From Bacillota bacterium (lineage in GTDB: Bacteria; Bacillota; Clostridia; Christensenellales; UMGS416): a DNA stretch of 64,000 bases. Below, piece after piece: positions 40,716-50,519 of the stretch (its first letter is position 1; each line of letters opens with the position of its first letter). The notes below the pieces were generated by a model. It did not search any database and was not told the DNA's origin. It worked only from the letters and a program-made list of their open reading frames with translations. Position numbers and translations under genes: made by a program. Where the stretch lies: positions 124,001 through 188,000 of the forward strand of contig JAEYRH010000009.1 of the NCBI GenBank assembly GCA_023435705.1. Reading direction: 5' to 3'.

Positions 40716-43700
40716 GTGAAATATCTTTTTAGTAAGGTTCTCCATTTATTTCTTGAAGTCTTTCGAAACCTAAAAAGGCATAAGGTTAATCAATCTGTTT
40801 TTTCCAAGGTATTATCTGATTTAACTCCAGAAAATGATATAGATAAGGATTTTGTATATACAAATGCTTTAGATTGGGCATTACATAATGGAAATGTTAG
40901 AAACATAGCCTTAACAGGATCATATGGATCAGGGAAAAGCAGTATACTGAAGACGTATCAATGTAGACGACCGTCAAAAAGGTATTTGAATATATCATTA
41001 GCGACATTTCAAGATAAATATAACGAAAAAAAGGACAAGGACAAGCTTTCTGATACTGATGAAACAATAGAGAAAGATATTCTCCAGCATCTTTTCTATA
41101 AGGTCAAGTATAGAACTATTCCTTTCTCGCGTTTCAGAAGAATAACCAGCATTAAGATATCGTCAATAATTATTAAGACTATATTAATGCTGCTCCTGAT
41201 AGTTTGTAGTATATACTTAGTATTTCCGTCATTACTATTTTCTGTCATTAAAAACTACACCATAGTTAAGCTTTTCATCAAGGAAGACATCGTTATCTTT
41301 GTTTCAGTTTTTTTCATCTGTGTTGCATTAATATACTTTACCGTAGAGATAGTTAAGTTTTGTTATAAGAGCTTAAAAGTAAGCCGAATTAAACTGGAGA
41401 AGGCAGAACTTGAGATTGACAAAAGGGATAATGATCAATCTGTGTTCAACAAGTATATTGATGAAATAATTTACTTCTTTGAAGTAACAAAATATGATGT
41501 TCTTTGTATTGAGGATCTAGACAAGCTAAATGATGTTAAGATTTTTACTAAACTGAGAGAATTGAATATTCTATTAAATAATTCAGATCAAATCAACAAA
41601 AGGATAGTATTCATATATGCGATTCGTGATGATATGTTTATTAACACGGATAGGACTAAGTTCTTTGACTTCATTATTCCGATAATTCCAGTTGTTAACT
41701 CGACAAATTCAGGTGAGATACTTTACAAAAAGATTACAGACAATAGCATGGCAGAGCATATATCTGAGCGCTTTATTAAGGACATAACAATTTACATAGA
41801 TGATATGAGGACACTCAAGAATATTTTCAACGAATTTGTTATTTATAGAGAGAAGCTTAAAGGGGTTACTCTTAATTTAGAGAAGTTACTAGCCATAATT
41901 ATTTATAAAAATGTACTTCCAGATGACTTTGCAAAATTACAGTTTAATGAGGGTATAGTTTTCAATGCATTTAGCAACAAATCAAGGCTAAAAATATCTC
42001 TACAAGAAGGATTGCAAAAGGATATTGATGCTCGAGAAAAAAAGATCGATGATATCAGAAATGAGCAATTACAGTCCGAAAGAGAGATTAAACATCTATT
42101 TCTTAGTACTGTTGTCAATGCCAAAAGAGGCGTTACCCAAATTGATTATAATGGCAAGAGTTATTCTATTGATTTGTTCTTATCGGATGATGTTAAGCTT
42201 GAGCAGTTTCGAAATGGTCAGATTACTTTGAGTACACCAAATGGGCCAATTCATACATCAATGGACGATGCTAATAAAAAACTAGGAGAAAGAAACAACT
42301 TTGTTGAGCGAGCCGAAAATATTCTACTTAAAAAGAGAGTTGATGATATTAAACAAGAAATTGCGGCATTAAGAAGAGAAAAAGATGATATCAGTCACAT
42401 GACACTAGTTGACTTACTAAGAAGGAGTGATACTAGTATTTTATCAACTGAACTACGTAGTTCGAAATTGATACTCTTTCTGCTACGAAACGGGTATATT
42501 GATGACATGTATACTTCGTACATATCATATTTCTATCCTGGAAGCTTGGCAAAGGGAGACATGGATTTCATTCTAAGTGTTAAGAATTACGAATCATTGA
42601 GTTATGATTTCAAGCTAACAAGAATTGATACAATAATTGGAAGATTGAATATAAAAGACTTTTCTCAAAAAGAGATATTGAACTGTGATTTGCTTGATTA
42701 CCTAATCAGTAGCAGCAGTTGTTCTGATCTCCTTGAGAGATTTTTTGAGGTTCTTGTAGACGAGAGCAGAAGCTCACTTGACTTTATTGAATTCTATATT
42801 AATAGAAATAATAATCTTAAGGAATTCATTGAAATTCTAAGCCGGAATTGGGAGAATATGTGGTACTACGTAAAATTTGTCTCAAATTTTACAAACGAAA
42901 AAGTAAATCAGTTTTTGCTGCTAATCTTGAATTTCTCTGATATTAATGTAATCAAAAAATTCGATGTAGACCGATCATTGTCAATGCATATATCTAGCAC
43001 AGAGAATTTCTTTGAGTATTTGAAGGCTGATAATAGAGATAAGATACTACAAATACTTAAAACTTTAAAAGTTAAATTTGTTTCACTATTATTTGATATT
43101 GACTATTTAGACTCATTTCTTTTTATTCTGAAAAACAATCTTTATGAGATAAGTAAGAAAATGATGAAAACCGTAATGGTAAATGTTTTAGGTATTGATG
43201 AAATCAGTTACGATACATCCAACTATACTGCAATAAAAACGAGTTCTAGTGAAGAAATGAAGCAATATATTGATGAAAATATTCTTGTATATGTAGATAA
43301 TGTTCTTCTTAAATTACAACATAATAGTTCGGAGTCAGAAGAATATCTGCGTGAACTACTCAACAATGAAAATGTTCCCCTCGATAAGAGAAATGAAATA
43401 ATTAACATATCATGCAACAAGATTAGTGATTTGTCAGCTATACCAGCCGAAGTATGGAAACATGCTATTACTAATAACAAAGTAGCAGCATCATGGCATA
43501 CTTTGCTTGTCTATTATGACAATTATAAAGTTCTTGATGAAACAATCATAAACTTTGTTTCAATTAAATCAAACATCGAACAATTAGTACAATCTGAATT
43601 TAATGAATCAACTATTTTCTCAGAGGATGTCATTAGCGATTTTGTTATAGCCATTGTTAAATGCTTGGCTTGGCCTGATGATATTTACGAATTGTTAGTT

Positions 43701-44330
43701 AAGAATATTCCATATGTATACTCCGATTTTAGCTTATCAGACATTCCTTATATGAAGGCCAAGATAATTGTTACGAATGATTTTCTTAGCTTCACTAATG
43801 AGAATATCGCTCATATAAAGAATAGCCATATTGATTTGCTTGGTTTGTTCTTTAGTATAAACATAAAAAGCTATTTGTCTGCTTCTGATTCATACGTACT
43901 GGAAGAATCTGCAATCATTACATTGTTGAATTCTGATTTACTCAATGTGAAACAGAAAAAAGAAATTATTAATCATGCTAAGGGTTGTCCAAGTGAGAAT
44001 TCTGCGAAAGCATTCATTAAAGTTATCATGCAAAAGCCAGAAATGGAAGTAACCTCAAAAATATATAATGACATAATGAAAATTGACACAGACCAAACAA
44101 CAAAAGTCTCACTATTTATTAATCAATTCCAATATATACAATCTGATTTTGAAGCCATTACTCAGTCTTTAGAACTTTTAGGGAAACCATTTTCTGATCT
44201 CACAACTACTGGAAATAAGGTTGTTATTGAAAACTCAGCAATAAACCTAAAACTTATAAAGGAGCTTCATCGTGTAAGTTATATTTTTCTTTATAAAAAG
44301 GGTGAGAATGAGCTTAGAATTAGATCCTGA
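40716..44330 (+). CDS. YobI-like membrane P-loop NTPase, 1204 aa
   Basis: A very large, AT-rich gene. The N-terminal NTPase has Walker A GSYGSGKSS (68-76) in ALTGSYGSGKSSILKTYQ. Two membrane helices (about 150-175 and 192-215) are inserted inside the NTPase domain. Walker B DVLCIEDLDKL (261-271) and a sensor-like VFIYAIRDDMF follow. The rest (about 400-1204) is helical, with coiled coil near 440-470 and 520-560 and no known enzyme motif. This matches the YobI-like P-loop NTPase family as I remember it. Such membrane NTPases with long helical sensor regions resemble STAND-type defence proteins, but no function is proved. GTG start with AAGGAG 7 bases upstream. Codon use is wholly unlike the neighbours, so recent transfer is likely. 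Confidence 0.85.
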   Translation: MKYLFSKVLHLFLEVFRNLKRHKVNQSVFSKVLSDLTPENDIDKDFVYTNALDWALHNGNVRNIALTGSYGSGKSSILKTYQCRRPSKRYLNISLATFQDKYNEKKDKDKLSDTDETIEKDILQHLFYKVKYRTIPFSRFRRITSIKISSIIIKTILMLLLIVCSIYLVFPSLLFSVIKNYTIVKLFIKEDIVIFVSVFFICVALIYFTVEIVKFCYKSLKVSRIKLEKAELEIDKRDNDQSVFNKYIDEIIYFFEVTKYDVLCIEDLDKLNDVKIFTKLRELNILLNNSDQINKRIVFIYAIRDDMFINTDRTKFFDFIIPIIPVVNSTNSGEILYKKITDNSMAEHISERFIKDITIYIDDMRTLKNIFNEFVIYREKLKGVTLNLEKLLAIIIYKNVLPDDFAKLQFNEGIVFNAFSNKSRLKISLQEGLQKDIDAREKKIDDIRNEQLQSEREIKHLFLSTVVNAKRGVTQIDYNGKSYSIDLFLSDDVKLEQFRNGQITLSTPNGPIHTSMDDANKKLGERNNFVERAENILLKKRVDDIKQEIAALRREKDDISHMTLVDLLRRSDTSILSTELRSSKLILFLLRNGYIDDMYTSYISYFYPGSLAKGDMDFILSVKNYESLSYDFKLTRIDTIIGRLNIKDFSQKEILNCDLLDYLISSSSCSDLLERFFEVLVDESRSSLDFIEFYINRNNNLKEFIEILSRNWENMWYYVKFVSNFTNEKVNQFLLLILNFSDINVIKKFDVDRSLSMHISSTENFFEYLKADNRDKILQILKTLKVKFVSLLFDIDYLDSFLFILKNNLYEISKKMMKTVMVNVLGIDEISYDTSNYTAIKTSSSEEMKQYIDENILVYVDNVLLKLQHNSSESEEYLRELLNNENVPLDKRNEIINISCNKISDLSAIPAEVWKHAITNNKVAASWHTLLVYYDNYKVLDETIINFVSIKSNIEQLVQSEFNESTIFSEDVISDFVIAIVKCLAWPDDIYELLVKNIPYVYSDFSLSDIPYMKAKIIVTNDFLSFTNENIAHIKNSHIDLLGLFFSINIKSYLSASDSYVLEESAIITLLNSDLLNVKQKKEIINHAKGCPSENSAKAFIKVIMQKPEMEVTSKIYNDIMKIDTDQTTKVSLFINQFQYIQSDFEAITQSLELLGKPFSDLTTTGNKVVIENSAINLKLIKELHRVSYIFLYKKGENELRIRS

Positions 44331-44744
44331 GCGAAAGTTTGCTCATGGTACATAAAGGTATGTTCATTAGTTAACAATCTGTAAACATTTCTCCCCTCCA
44401 CGCCCCCGTCCCTCTCTTTCCATCTGGTCAAATCCCCCAAAACCCCCAACAAATCCCCATATACCCTGCACAATTTCCAATCTTTTCTTACACTTATTTT
44501 GCTTAAGCCCTTCCAACATATGCAGAATCTGTATTATAATATGTGCAGCCTAACCTTATGAACCCTGTCATATTTGCCGATAATCGATGTGGTGCAGCCC
44601 ATCTGCGCCCGCCTTGCGCTTGCCTGCCCCCGACCAATATATGGCGGCGGCGGGGCACCCCCCGGCATCGGGGATGACCTACTGACCGGATCGGGCAGCT
44701 TTGCCCCGGCCGGCTCCTCCCCCGACCGAAAGGATGGTGAACTG
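44331..44744 (+). other. Intergenic region and GC-rich structured leader of the SpoIID/SH3b gene
   Basis: The first 200 bases are C-rich without a gene. TATAAT at 44535-44540 has no good -35 but would start a leader of about 195 bases. That leader is very GC-rich, with complementary runs such as CCCCCCGG/CCGGGG-type pairs and GGGCAGC/GCCCCGGCC. It could carry a structured control element. A stretch near 44675-44715 faintly recalls the 3' half of ydaO (c-di-AMP) riboswitches, but the 5' half does not fit. Confidence 0.35.
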
Positions 44745-47700
44745 TTGAACCGATTGAAGAAAGTAATTGGCCAACTGACCGCGCTGAAAACCAGAGACCG
44801 CATCCTGAGCGCCGCCGTGGCGCTGGTGCTGCTGGTCACGATCATATACCCCACCGTGGCTTCCGCCGCCACTGACTACAGCACCATCAAGGTCAACCTG
44901 GTCAGCATGGGCTCACCTTCGTCCGTCACCTTCGTGCCCAAGGGGGCCTACCGCATCGCCGAGCTGCCCGATGTGGATGTTTATCCCGGCGTCACCTACA
45001 CGCTGAAGGTGTCCGGCAGCACGGGCCTGGCGCTTTCCTACAACAACGGCGTAGGCACCGTCACCCACACGCTGGGCAGCAACTGCACCTTCGTGCAATA
45101 CAGCAACGGCTCCGACGCCAACTATCTGTATCTGAACAACACCAAATACGGCTGGTGCTACTACAAGGGCGATATGCGGTTCATCCACACCTCCGGCGCG
45201 AGCACCCTCACGCTGGTGAACACGCTGAACCTGGAGACCTATCTGTATGGTGTGGTCGCCTATGAAATGAGCAACAGCTGGCCGCTGGAAGCGCTGAAGG
45301 TGCAGGCCGTGGCCGCGCGCACCTACTCGCTGAAGTTTCTGAAGGCCAACTACTCCAACTATTACCACATCGGCGACACCAGCAGCAACCAGGTCTACCG
45401 CGGTTATCCGATGCTGTCCGGCGCGCCCCAGCAGCGGGTCATCGACGCGGTGAACGCCACCCGGGGGCAGATCCTCACGATGGGCGCCACCTCCACGATG
45501 AACCTGGTGGACGGCGTGTTTTCCGCCAGCAACGGCGGCCAGGTGCGCACAGCCAACATGCACTGGGGCAGCACCAACACCTACCATGTGTTCAAAGACG
45601 ACCCGTGGGACTTGAAAAACCCGTCCAGCCCCACATTCACCTATATCTTCCCAAAGTCCTGTGACACGGCCACGCTGAACCTGCTTTCCAGCACCGACCG
45701 CAGCAAGGTGGATGCGATGGCCAACATCGTCAAGACCAAGGTGGCAGCGGCGCTGGCGGCGAAGGGTGTCAGCTGCACGGCGGCAAGTATCACGATCAAG
45801 GGCTATAAAGCCGCCACACCGACCACGCTGCGCACAGGCATGCCGGCTGCCAGCAAGCTCTTCACGCGGGTGAACGTGACGGTCACAGTGCAGGTGGACA
45901 ACCTCGCCGTCACGCAGCAGGGCCGGGTGACCACATCCGGCGGCAACCTCAACATCCGCTCGGCGGCCAGCACCTCCGGCTCGATCCTCACCTCTGCGCC
46001 CAACGGGGCGATCCTGGACGTGCTGGACACCAAAGCCGCCACCGGCTGGTATAAAGTGAAATACAACGGCGTCACCGGTTACGCTTCCAGCCAGTACATC
46101 ACACTGCTTGCCCCGTTGCCCACGGCCAGCCCGACGCCAAGCCCCACGCCCAGCCCGACTCCAACCGCAAGCCCCTCAGCCACACCGACTGCGGAGCCCA
46201 CGGCCACACCCACCGATGAGCCCACAGCCGAGCCCACGGCCACCGCCACCGCGGAGGCCACGGCGGCCGGCGGAGGTGGGATGCCCGCATCGGCCGTCTA
46301 TGACGTGACTGTGACGCTGAACTACATTTCCAAGGCCAGTGATGGCGACTGGGATGTCATGGGGGAGATGAAGACTGCGTTTTCCGCCTTCAGCTCCCTG
46401 ATCAACACGAAGAATATGTGGAACCTATATACGGGGTCGTCTGCCGACGGAAAGTTCCTCCATGTGATCGCCAGGGGCTATGGCCACGGCGTGGGCATGA
46501 GCCAGCGGGGCTCCCAGCAGATGGCCAACGAAGGCAAGGGCTATCGGGACATCCTGGAGTTTTACTACAATCTGAGCACCACCGATGCCACGCTCGGCAC
46601 CATTGCCATTGCCAACCGCACCTTGCCGCAAATCCCCGGAAAAGGATCAGCGGCGGTTTATGGCACAGTGGCCATCTCATCACTGCCGGTGCGTGCCGCC
46701 GCCAGTGCCTCGGGCACATCGTTCTATCAGATCCCCTCCGGCACCAAGGTGGAGATCCTGTCCACCTCAGGCGACTGGTACCGCATTCTTTATGCGCCGG
46801 CAGGCATTGTCGGTTATGCCTGCGGCAAGTCCGGCAGCTCGGTTTATATCAACATTCTGAACCCGGCGACAACCGCCCCTGCCACGGCTTCCCCCACGGT
46901 GACAGCCAGCCCGTCGCCATCACCCACTGCAACCACAGACCCATCCGCAACGGCGAGCGCCACAGCCACAGGCAGCTCTGCTGATCCTTCTGCCACTGCT
47001 TCGCCGGAGCCCACTGCGACGGTGACCGCCAGCCCCACAGCCTCGCCCACACCCACACCAAAGCCTACAGCCACGCCCGCGCCCACGCTGAAGCCCTGCG
47101 TTGGCAAGGCCAACGTGACGAGTTATCTGAGCCTTCGCAAGACGGCCAGCACAAGCGCTGCAGTGTTGGCGAAGATCCCCAGGGGCGCGTCGATGACCAT
47201 CAACACGGTCCAGTCGAGCAGCTGGCTGAAGGTCACCTATTCAGGCAAGGTCGGCTATGTGAGCGCCAGTTATGTCATCATCGGCGGCAGCAGCTCTTAT
47301 CGGGCAGGCACGGTGACCGCGTCCTCGCTGAATGTGCGCAAAGCAGCCGGTGCTAGCAATGCAGTGCTCGGTGTGATCAAGAGTGGCCAAACCGCCATCG
47401 TTGCCGGCAGCACAAAGGTAGGCACTGTGACCTGGTACAGGCTGTTGTATGGCTCAGGATCGGGCTATGTGGACGGTCGGTACCTCCGACTTTCTGTGGT
47501 TCCCAACAAATCAACGCTGTCCACTTCTACCGGTTCCGGCGGAAGCGGCACAACCACCCAGCCTTCAACGGGCACTGCGGTGACCGCTTCCGCAGGACAG
47601 GTGCAGAATTACCTGAGCCTGCGCAGCACGGCCAGCACCGGAGCAAGCGTGTTGACCAATATCCCCAGAGACGGTTCTTTTGCCGTGCTGCAGGTGCACA

Positions 47701-47993
47701 CAGACCCAAGCTGGCTGAAGGTCAATTACCTGGGAAAGACCGGCTATGTTCTGTCCAGATATACTGTCATCGGTGGCAATGCGGCGTATCGTGCCGGCAC
47801 TGTAACAGCATCCACGCTCAATGTGCGCAGCGCTGCCAGCACCGGCGCTGGAATCACTGGCACTGTCAAAGCCGGTGAGACCGCCCTCGTGGTCGGCTCG
47901 GCCAAATCCGGCACAACCACCTGGTATCAGATTCGGAAAGGCGCCACAAGTGGTTTCGTCCACTCCGGTTATATCCGCGTATCCCCTACGTAA
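44745..47993 (+). CDS. Surface SpoIID/LytB-domain protein with six SH3b repeats
   Basis: A 1082-residue exported protein. The signal peptide spans about 20-42 (ending TVASAA). SpoIID/LytB part 1 spans about 160-370 (NLETYLYGVVAYEMSNSWP, LKVQAVAARTYSLK, FSASNGG). An SH3b domain (394-454) and a Pro/Thr/Ala linker (458-508) come next, then SpoIID part 2 with GYGHGVGMSQRGSQQMA (about 579). Five more SH3b modules follow (about 640-705, 785-845, 855-917, 944-1008, 1015-1082) with a second long linker at 708-782. SpoIID-type enzymes are lytic transglycosylases acting on denuded glycan; SH3b modules bind wall. The TTG start at 44745 has AAAGGATGG upstream and gives a proper signal peptide. The domain insertion is unusual. 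Confidence 0.88.
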   Translation: MNRLKKVIGQLTALKTRDRILSAAVALVLLVTIIYPTVASAATDYSTIKVNLVSMGSPSSVTFVPKGAYRIAELPDVDVYPGVTYTLKVSGSTGLALSYNNGVGTVTHTLGSNCTFVQYSNGSDANYLYLNNTKYGWCYYKGDMRFIHTSGASTLTLVNTLNLETYLYGVVAYEMSNSWPLEALKVQAVAARTYSLKFLKANYSNYYHIGDTSSNQVYRGYPMLSGAPQQRVIDAVNATRGQILTMGATSTMNLVDGVFSASNGGQVRTANMHWGSTNTYHVFKDDPWDLKNPSSPTFTYIFPKSCDTATLNLLSSTDRSKVDAMANIVKTKVAAALAAKGVSCTAASITIKGYKAATPTTLRTGMPAASKLFTRVNVTVTVQVDNLAVTQQGRVTTSGGNLNIRSAASTSGSILTSAPNGAILDVLDTKAATGWYKVKYNGVTGYASSQYITLLAPLPTASPTPSPTPSPTPTASPSATPTAEPTATPTDEPTAEPTATATAEATAAGGGGMPASAVYDVTVTLNYISKASDGDWDVMGEMKTAFSAFSSLINTKNMWNLYTGSSADGKFLHVIARGYGHGVGMSQRGSQQMANEGKGYRDILEFYYNLSTTDATLGTIAIANRTLPQIPGKGSAAVYGTVAISSLPVRAAASASGTSFYQIPSGTKVEILSTSGDWYRILYAPAGIVGYACGKSGSSVYINILNPATTAPATASPTVTASPSPSPTATTDPSATASATATGSSADPSATASPEPTATVTASPTASPTPTPKPTATPAPTLKPCVGKANVTSYLSLRKTASTSAAVLAKIPRGASMTINTVQSSSWLKVTYSGKVGYVSASYVIIGGSSSYRAGTVTASSLNVRKAAGASNAVLGVIKSGQTAIVAGSTKVGTVTWYRLLYGSGSGYVDGRYLRLSVVPNKSTLSTSTGSGGSGTTTQPSTGTAVTASAGQVQNYLSLRSTASTGASVLTNIPRDGSFAVLQVHTDPSWLKVNYLGKTGYVLSRYTVIGGNAAYRAGTVTASTLNVRSAASTGAGITGTVKAGETALVVGSAKSGTTTWYQIRKGATSGFVHSGYIRVSPT

Positions 47994-48031
47994 GGCCAGG
48001 CAAGATTTCGTACCGTATACTTGATTGTCAG

Positions 48032-48057
48032 GGATGGACCGGCAGGTCCATCCTTTT
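48032..48057 (+). terminator. Intrinsic terminator of the SpoIID/SH3b gene
   Basis: GGATGGACC (48032-48040) with GGTCCATCC (48044-48052) followed by TTTTT. Confidence 0.92.
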
Positions 48058-48148
48058 TCGCACATGTTTATGATCAGTATGGAATGATCACCCATTGGTG
48101 ATATACAATATCGTTGATCACAATAATGCTTTCAGGGGTTTGGTTGCT

Positions 48149-48988
48149 ATGAAAATCACAGCGCTGGTGGAAAACCTGTCTGCTTGCGGGCTGAAGCCCA
48201 CACATGGCCTTTCCCTTTATATCCAGACGGAAATGCATCAATTGTTATTTGATCTCGGGCCTGACAATACACTTTTTGAAAACGCTCGCCGGATGGGTGT
48301 TGATCTGTCAAAAATTGACACAGTCATCGTTTCTCACGGCCATATGGACCACGGTGGAGCGATGCGGCATTTTCTTGAGACCAACAAAAAGGCAAAGATT
48401 TATGTGCAGCGCCGGGCATTTGAGCGGCACTACAGCAAGTTTGCTTTTCTCATGATTGATGTCGGTCTCGACAGAAGCCTTGAAACGCATCCACAGGTGG
48501 TTCTTGTGGATGGCGATCTTGAAATTGACAAGGAGCTGAGCGTGTTTACCGTATCCAACAGCAGCAAATGCCACTCGGATGCCAATGATTCGCTGTATGA
48601 AGGCCGCCGGATTGACCGCTTCCTTCATGAGCAAAATCTGGTGATACGGGGAGGACAAACAGCTGTCATCGTCGGGTGTGGGCACTCCGGCATCGTGAAC
48701 ATCATGGAACGGGCTTCGGAGTATGCTCCGCAGTGCTGTGTGGGAGGCTATCATCTGTATAATCCCATGACGAAGAAAACAGTGGGAGAAAGCCTGCTGA
48801 ATGAAATTGCGGGCAGCCTGCTAAAGTATCCTCAGGTGCAGTTCTATACCTGCCATTGCACAGGGAAGGATGCGTATGGCTATTTGTCTTCCAGGTTGCC
48901 GAATATGAAGTACTTGTATTGCGGCAACACAATTGATTTTGGCAGTATACCCGAACCCTCGGTTGATGAATCCGACTTTTCAGAATAG
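48149..48988 (+). CDS. MBL-fold metallohydrolase
   Basis: A 279-residue protein opening MKITALVENLSACGLKPTHG with the metal motif SHGHMDHGG (His63, His65, Asp67, His68). A later CGHSGIVN supplies a further metal His, and the C-terminal TCHCTGKDAYG gives the last ligands. This is the beta-lactamase-fold subgroup near the methanopterin-biosynthesis-like (dihydropterin ribofuranosyl-aminobenzene phosphate synthase) proteins, common in anaerobes without methanopterin. Substrate unknown. ATG at 48149 has AGGGG 9 bases upstream. Confidence 0.88.
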   Translation: MKITALVENLSACGLKPTHGLSLYIQTEMHQLLFDLGPDNTLFENARRMGVDLSKIDTVIVSHGHMDHGGAMRHFLETNKKAKIYVQRRAFERHYSKFAFLMIDVGLDRSLETHPQVVLVDGDLEIDKELSVFTVSNSSKCHSDANDSLYEGRRIDRFLHEQNLVIRGGQTAVIVGCGHSGIVNIMERASEYAPQCCVGGYHLYNPMTKKTVGESLLNEIAGSLLKYPQVQFYTCHCTGKDAYGYLSSRLPNMKYLYCGNTIDFGSIPEPSVDESDFSE

Positions 48989-49026
48989 TGACAGAGCAAG
49001 ACTTTACATGGTTATCTTAATGCGTC

Positions 49027-50397
49027 TCATGATTTCCCGGCTGGGCGCTCCAGGCTCTCTTTCTGAAGCCGGAGAGCCCGTTTCTTTCGCTCGGGTAATT
49101 GATGTTTGGCATCACCGCTGAGGCAGATGCGCACAGAGAACTCGCCGGCATCACAGCCGATATGGATTTCGCCGTTGTATTTTTCCACAGATTTCCGCAC
49201 GATGGAAAGACCCAACCCGTGCCCTTCTTCCTTTTTGGTGCTTTGCAGGCTTGACCCGCAGCCAGAGGGAGCGGTGTTGCGCACAGTGAGCTCCAGCTTG
49301 CCGCCTCGCGCAAGCAATGCCAGCTCAATGCGGCGCTCTCCGCCCTCTGCGATTTTTTGGCAGGCCTCCAGCGCATTGTCCAGCGTGTTGCCCAGCAAGG
49401 AGCAAAGATCCAGTGCCTCAATCGGCAGATCCTCTTCCAGCAGAACGGTGTGGTGGATGTCGATCTCCAGGCGCTTGGCCATGGCGATCTTGCTGCCCAG
49501 CACCGCGTCAACCAGCGGCACGCCGCTGTTCACGTTGAAATCGTTTCGGTCTACAAAATCACCGATCTCCTGAAGATACTCCCTGGCCCGTTCAAGCCTG
49601 TTCATGCCCAACAGGCAGTTCAGCACCTGCAGGTGGTTTTTCAAATCGTGACGGAACCCGCGCATATTGTTGTTGGCAGCCAATGTTTCCTGGAAATTGC
49701 GGTTTTGTATCTCCGACTGCTCCAGCATGCGCTGCTTCTCCTGGAGCTCAGTTGCGCGAACGGCCAGCCTGCCATGCAATCCCAGCAACATGATGTTGAT
49801 CGCGAGCAGGCCCAACGTGAGCAGCGTCAGCCCCATCGACCCGTGGTTGTTAAGCTCTGCTTCATATTGTATCAAAGCGGTCAGCATGGCCATGCTTGTG
49901 AGAGGCACAAACGCAACATAGATCAGATGGGGGCCAGAGGCGCTCTCGCTTTCCATCCGCCTGCTGTTCCAAAAGGCCATCGGAACCAACACCGCTTTGG
50001 CAGCCACCATTGCGGCCAGGCGGTATGGCGTGGGCTGAAGCACCATGCCGAAGGTGACGCCCGGCAGAAATGTGATCAGCGCCATCGCAACCACATCCGA
50101 CAGGCCTACCAGGGAGAATGCGATGAACGCGTGAAACAACCGCTGGCTGAGTGTTCCACCGGAAACAAAGGCCCCATAAAGCATGCAGCAAACCGCAAGC
50201 AATGGCATCCTTATGGAGTCCTGCAAATGGGTGTATTGGCTAACAGACAGCGCAATGAGTGACGCCAGCCCGCCCAACAACAGCCGCCAGGCCTCCGGCC
50301 GCCTTGTGCCCAGCCGTCTGTGCAGATATAGTTGAAAGCATGCTACGATAGCGGCGTTGTTGAGAAATTCTGCCACTGTCCATAACGGACTTCCCAT
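49027..50397 (-). CDS. Orphan GHKL sensor histidine kinase
   Basis: A 456-residue kinase. Seven or so membrane helices fill residues 8-208, then a short coiled coil (ATELQEKQRMLEQSEI). The phosphoacceptor His250 is in RGFRHDLKNHLQVLNC (the HDxxNH SpoOB/citrate-sensor style), and the ATPase has N-box NTLDNALEA and G-box GHGLGLSIVRK. Kinases of this type (AgrC, FsrC, NatK-like) often sense peptides and pair with LytTR regulators. No response regulator is adjacent, so the partner is elsewhere. GGAGG is 5 bases before the ATG. Confidence 0.9.
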   Translation of the reverse strand: MGSPLWTVAEFLNNAAIVACFQLYLHRRLGTRRPEAWRLLLGGLASLIALSVSQYTHLQDSIRMPLLAVCCMLYGAFVSGGTLSQRLFHAFIAFSLVGLSDVVAMALITFLPGVTFGMVLQPTPYRLAAMVAAKAVLVPMAFWNSRRMESESASGPHLIYVAFVPLTSMAMLTALIQYEAELNNHGSMGLTLLTLGLLAINIMLLGLHGRLAVRATELQEKQRMLEQSEIQNRNFQETLAANNNMRGFRHDLKNHLQVLNCLLGMNRLERAREYLQEIGDFVDRNDFNVNSGVPLVDAVLGSKIAMAKRLEIDIHHTVLLEEDLPIEALDLCSLLGNTLDNALEACQKIAEGGERRIELALLARGGKLELTVRNTAPSGCGSSLQSTKKEEGHGLGLSIVRKSVEKYNGEIHIGCDAGEFSVRICLSGDAKHQLPERKKRALRLQKESLERPAGKS

Positions 50398-50477
50398 AAT
50401 TCCTCCATTGATGAATTATGATGTTTTGATATCAAACATATTTTACACTTTTTTCATTGGTGTTAGCCATTCTTTTT

Positions 50478-50486
50478 TGCTATAAT
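50478..50486 (+). promoter_or_regulatory. Extended -10 element of the PpiC lipoprotein gene
   Basis: TGCTATAAT (TG-N-TATAAT), 34 bases upstream of the start. Confidence 0.55.
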
Positions 50487-50519
50487 ATCGTGGATACCAG
50501 TATAGGAGATATTGCCAGG

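Noticed and set aside
46110..46270. Tandem short repeats that could suggest a CRISPR or minisatellite
   Set aside because: They encode the Pro/Thr/Ala linker of the SpoIID/SH3b protein in frame; there are no regular spacers.
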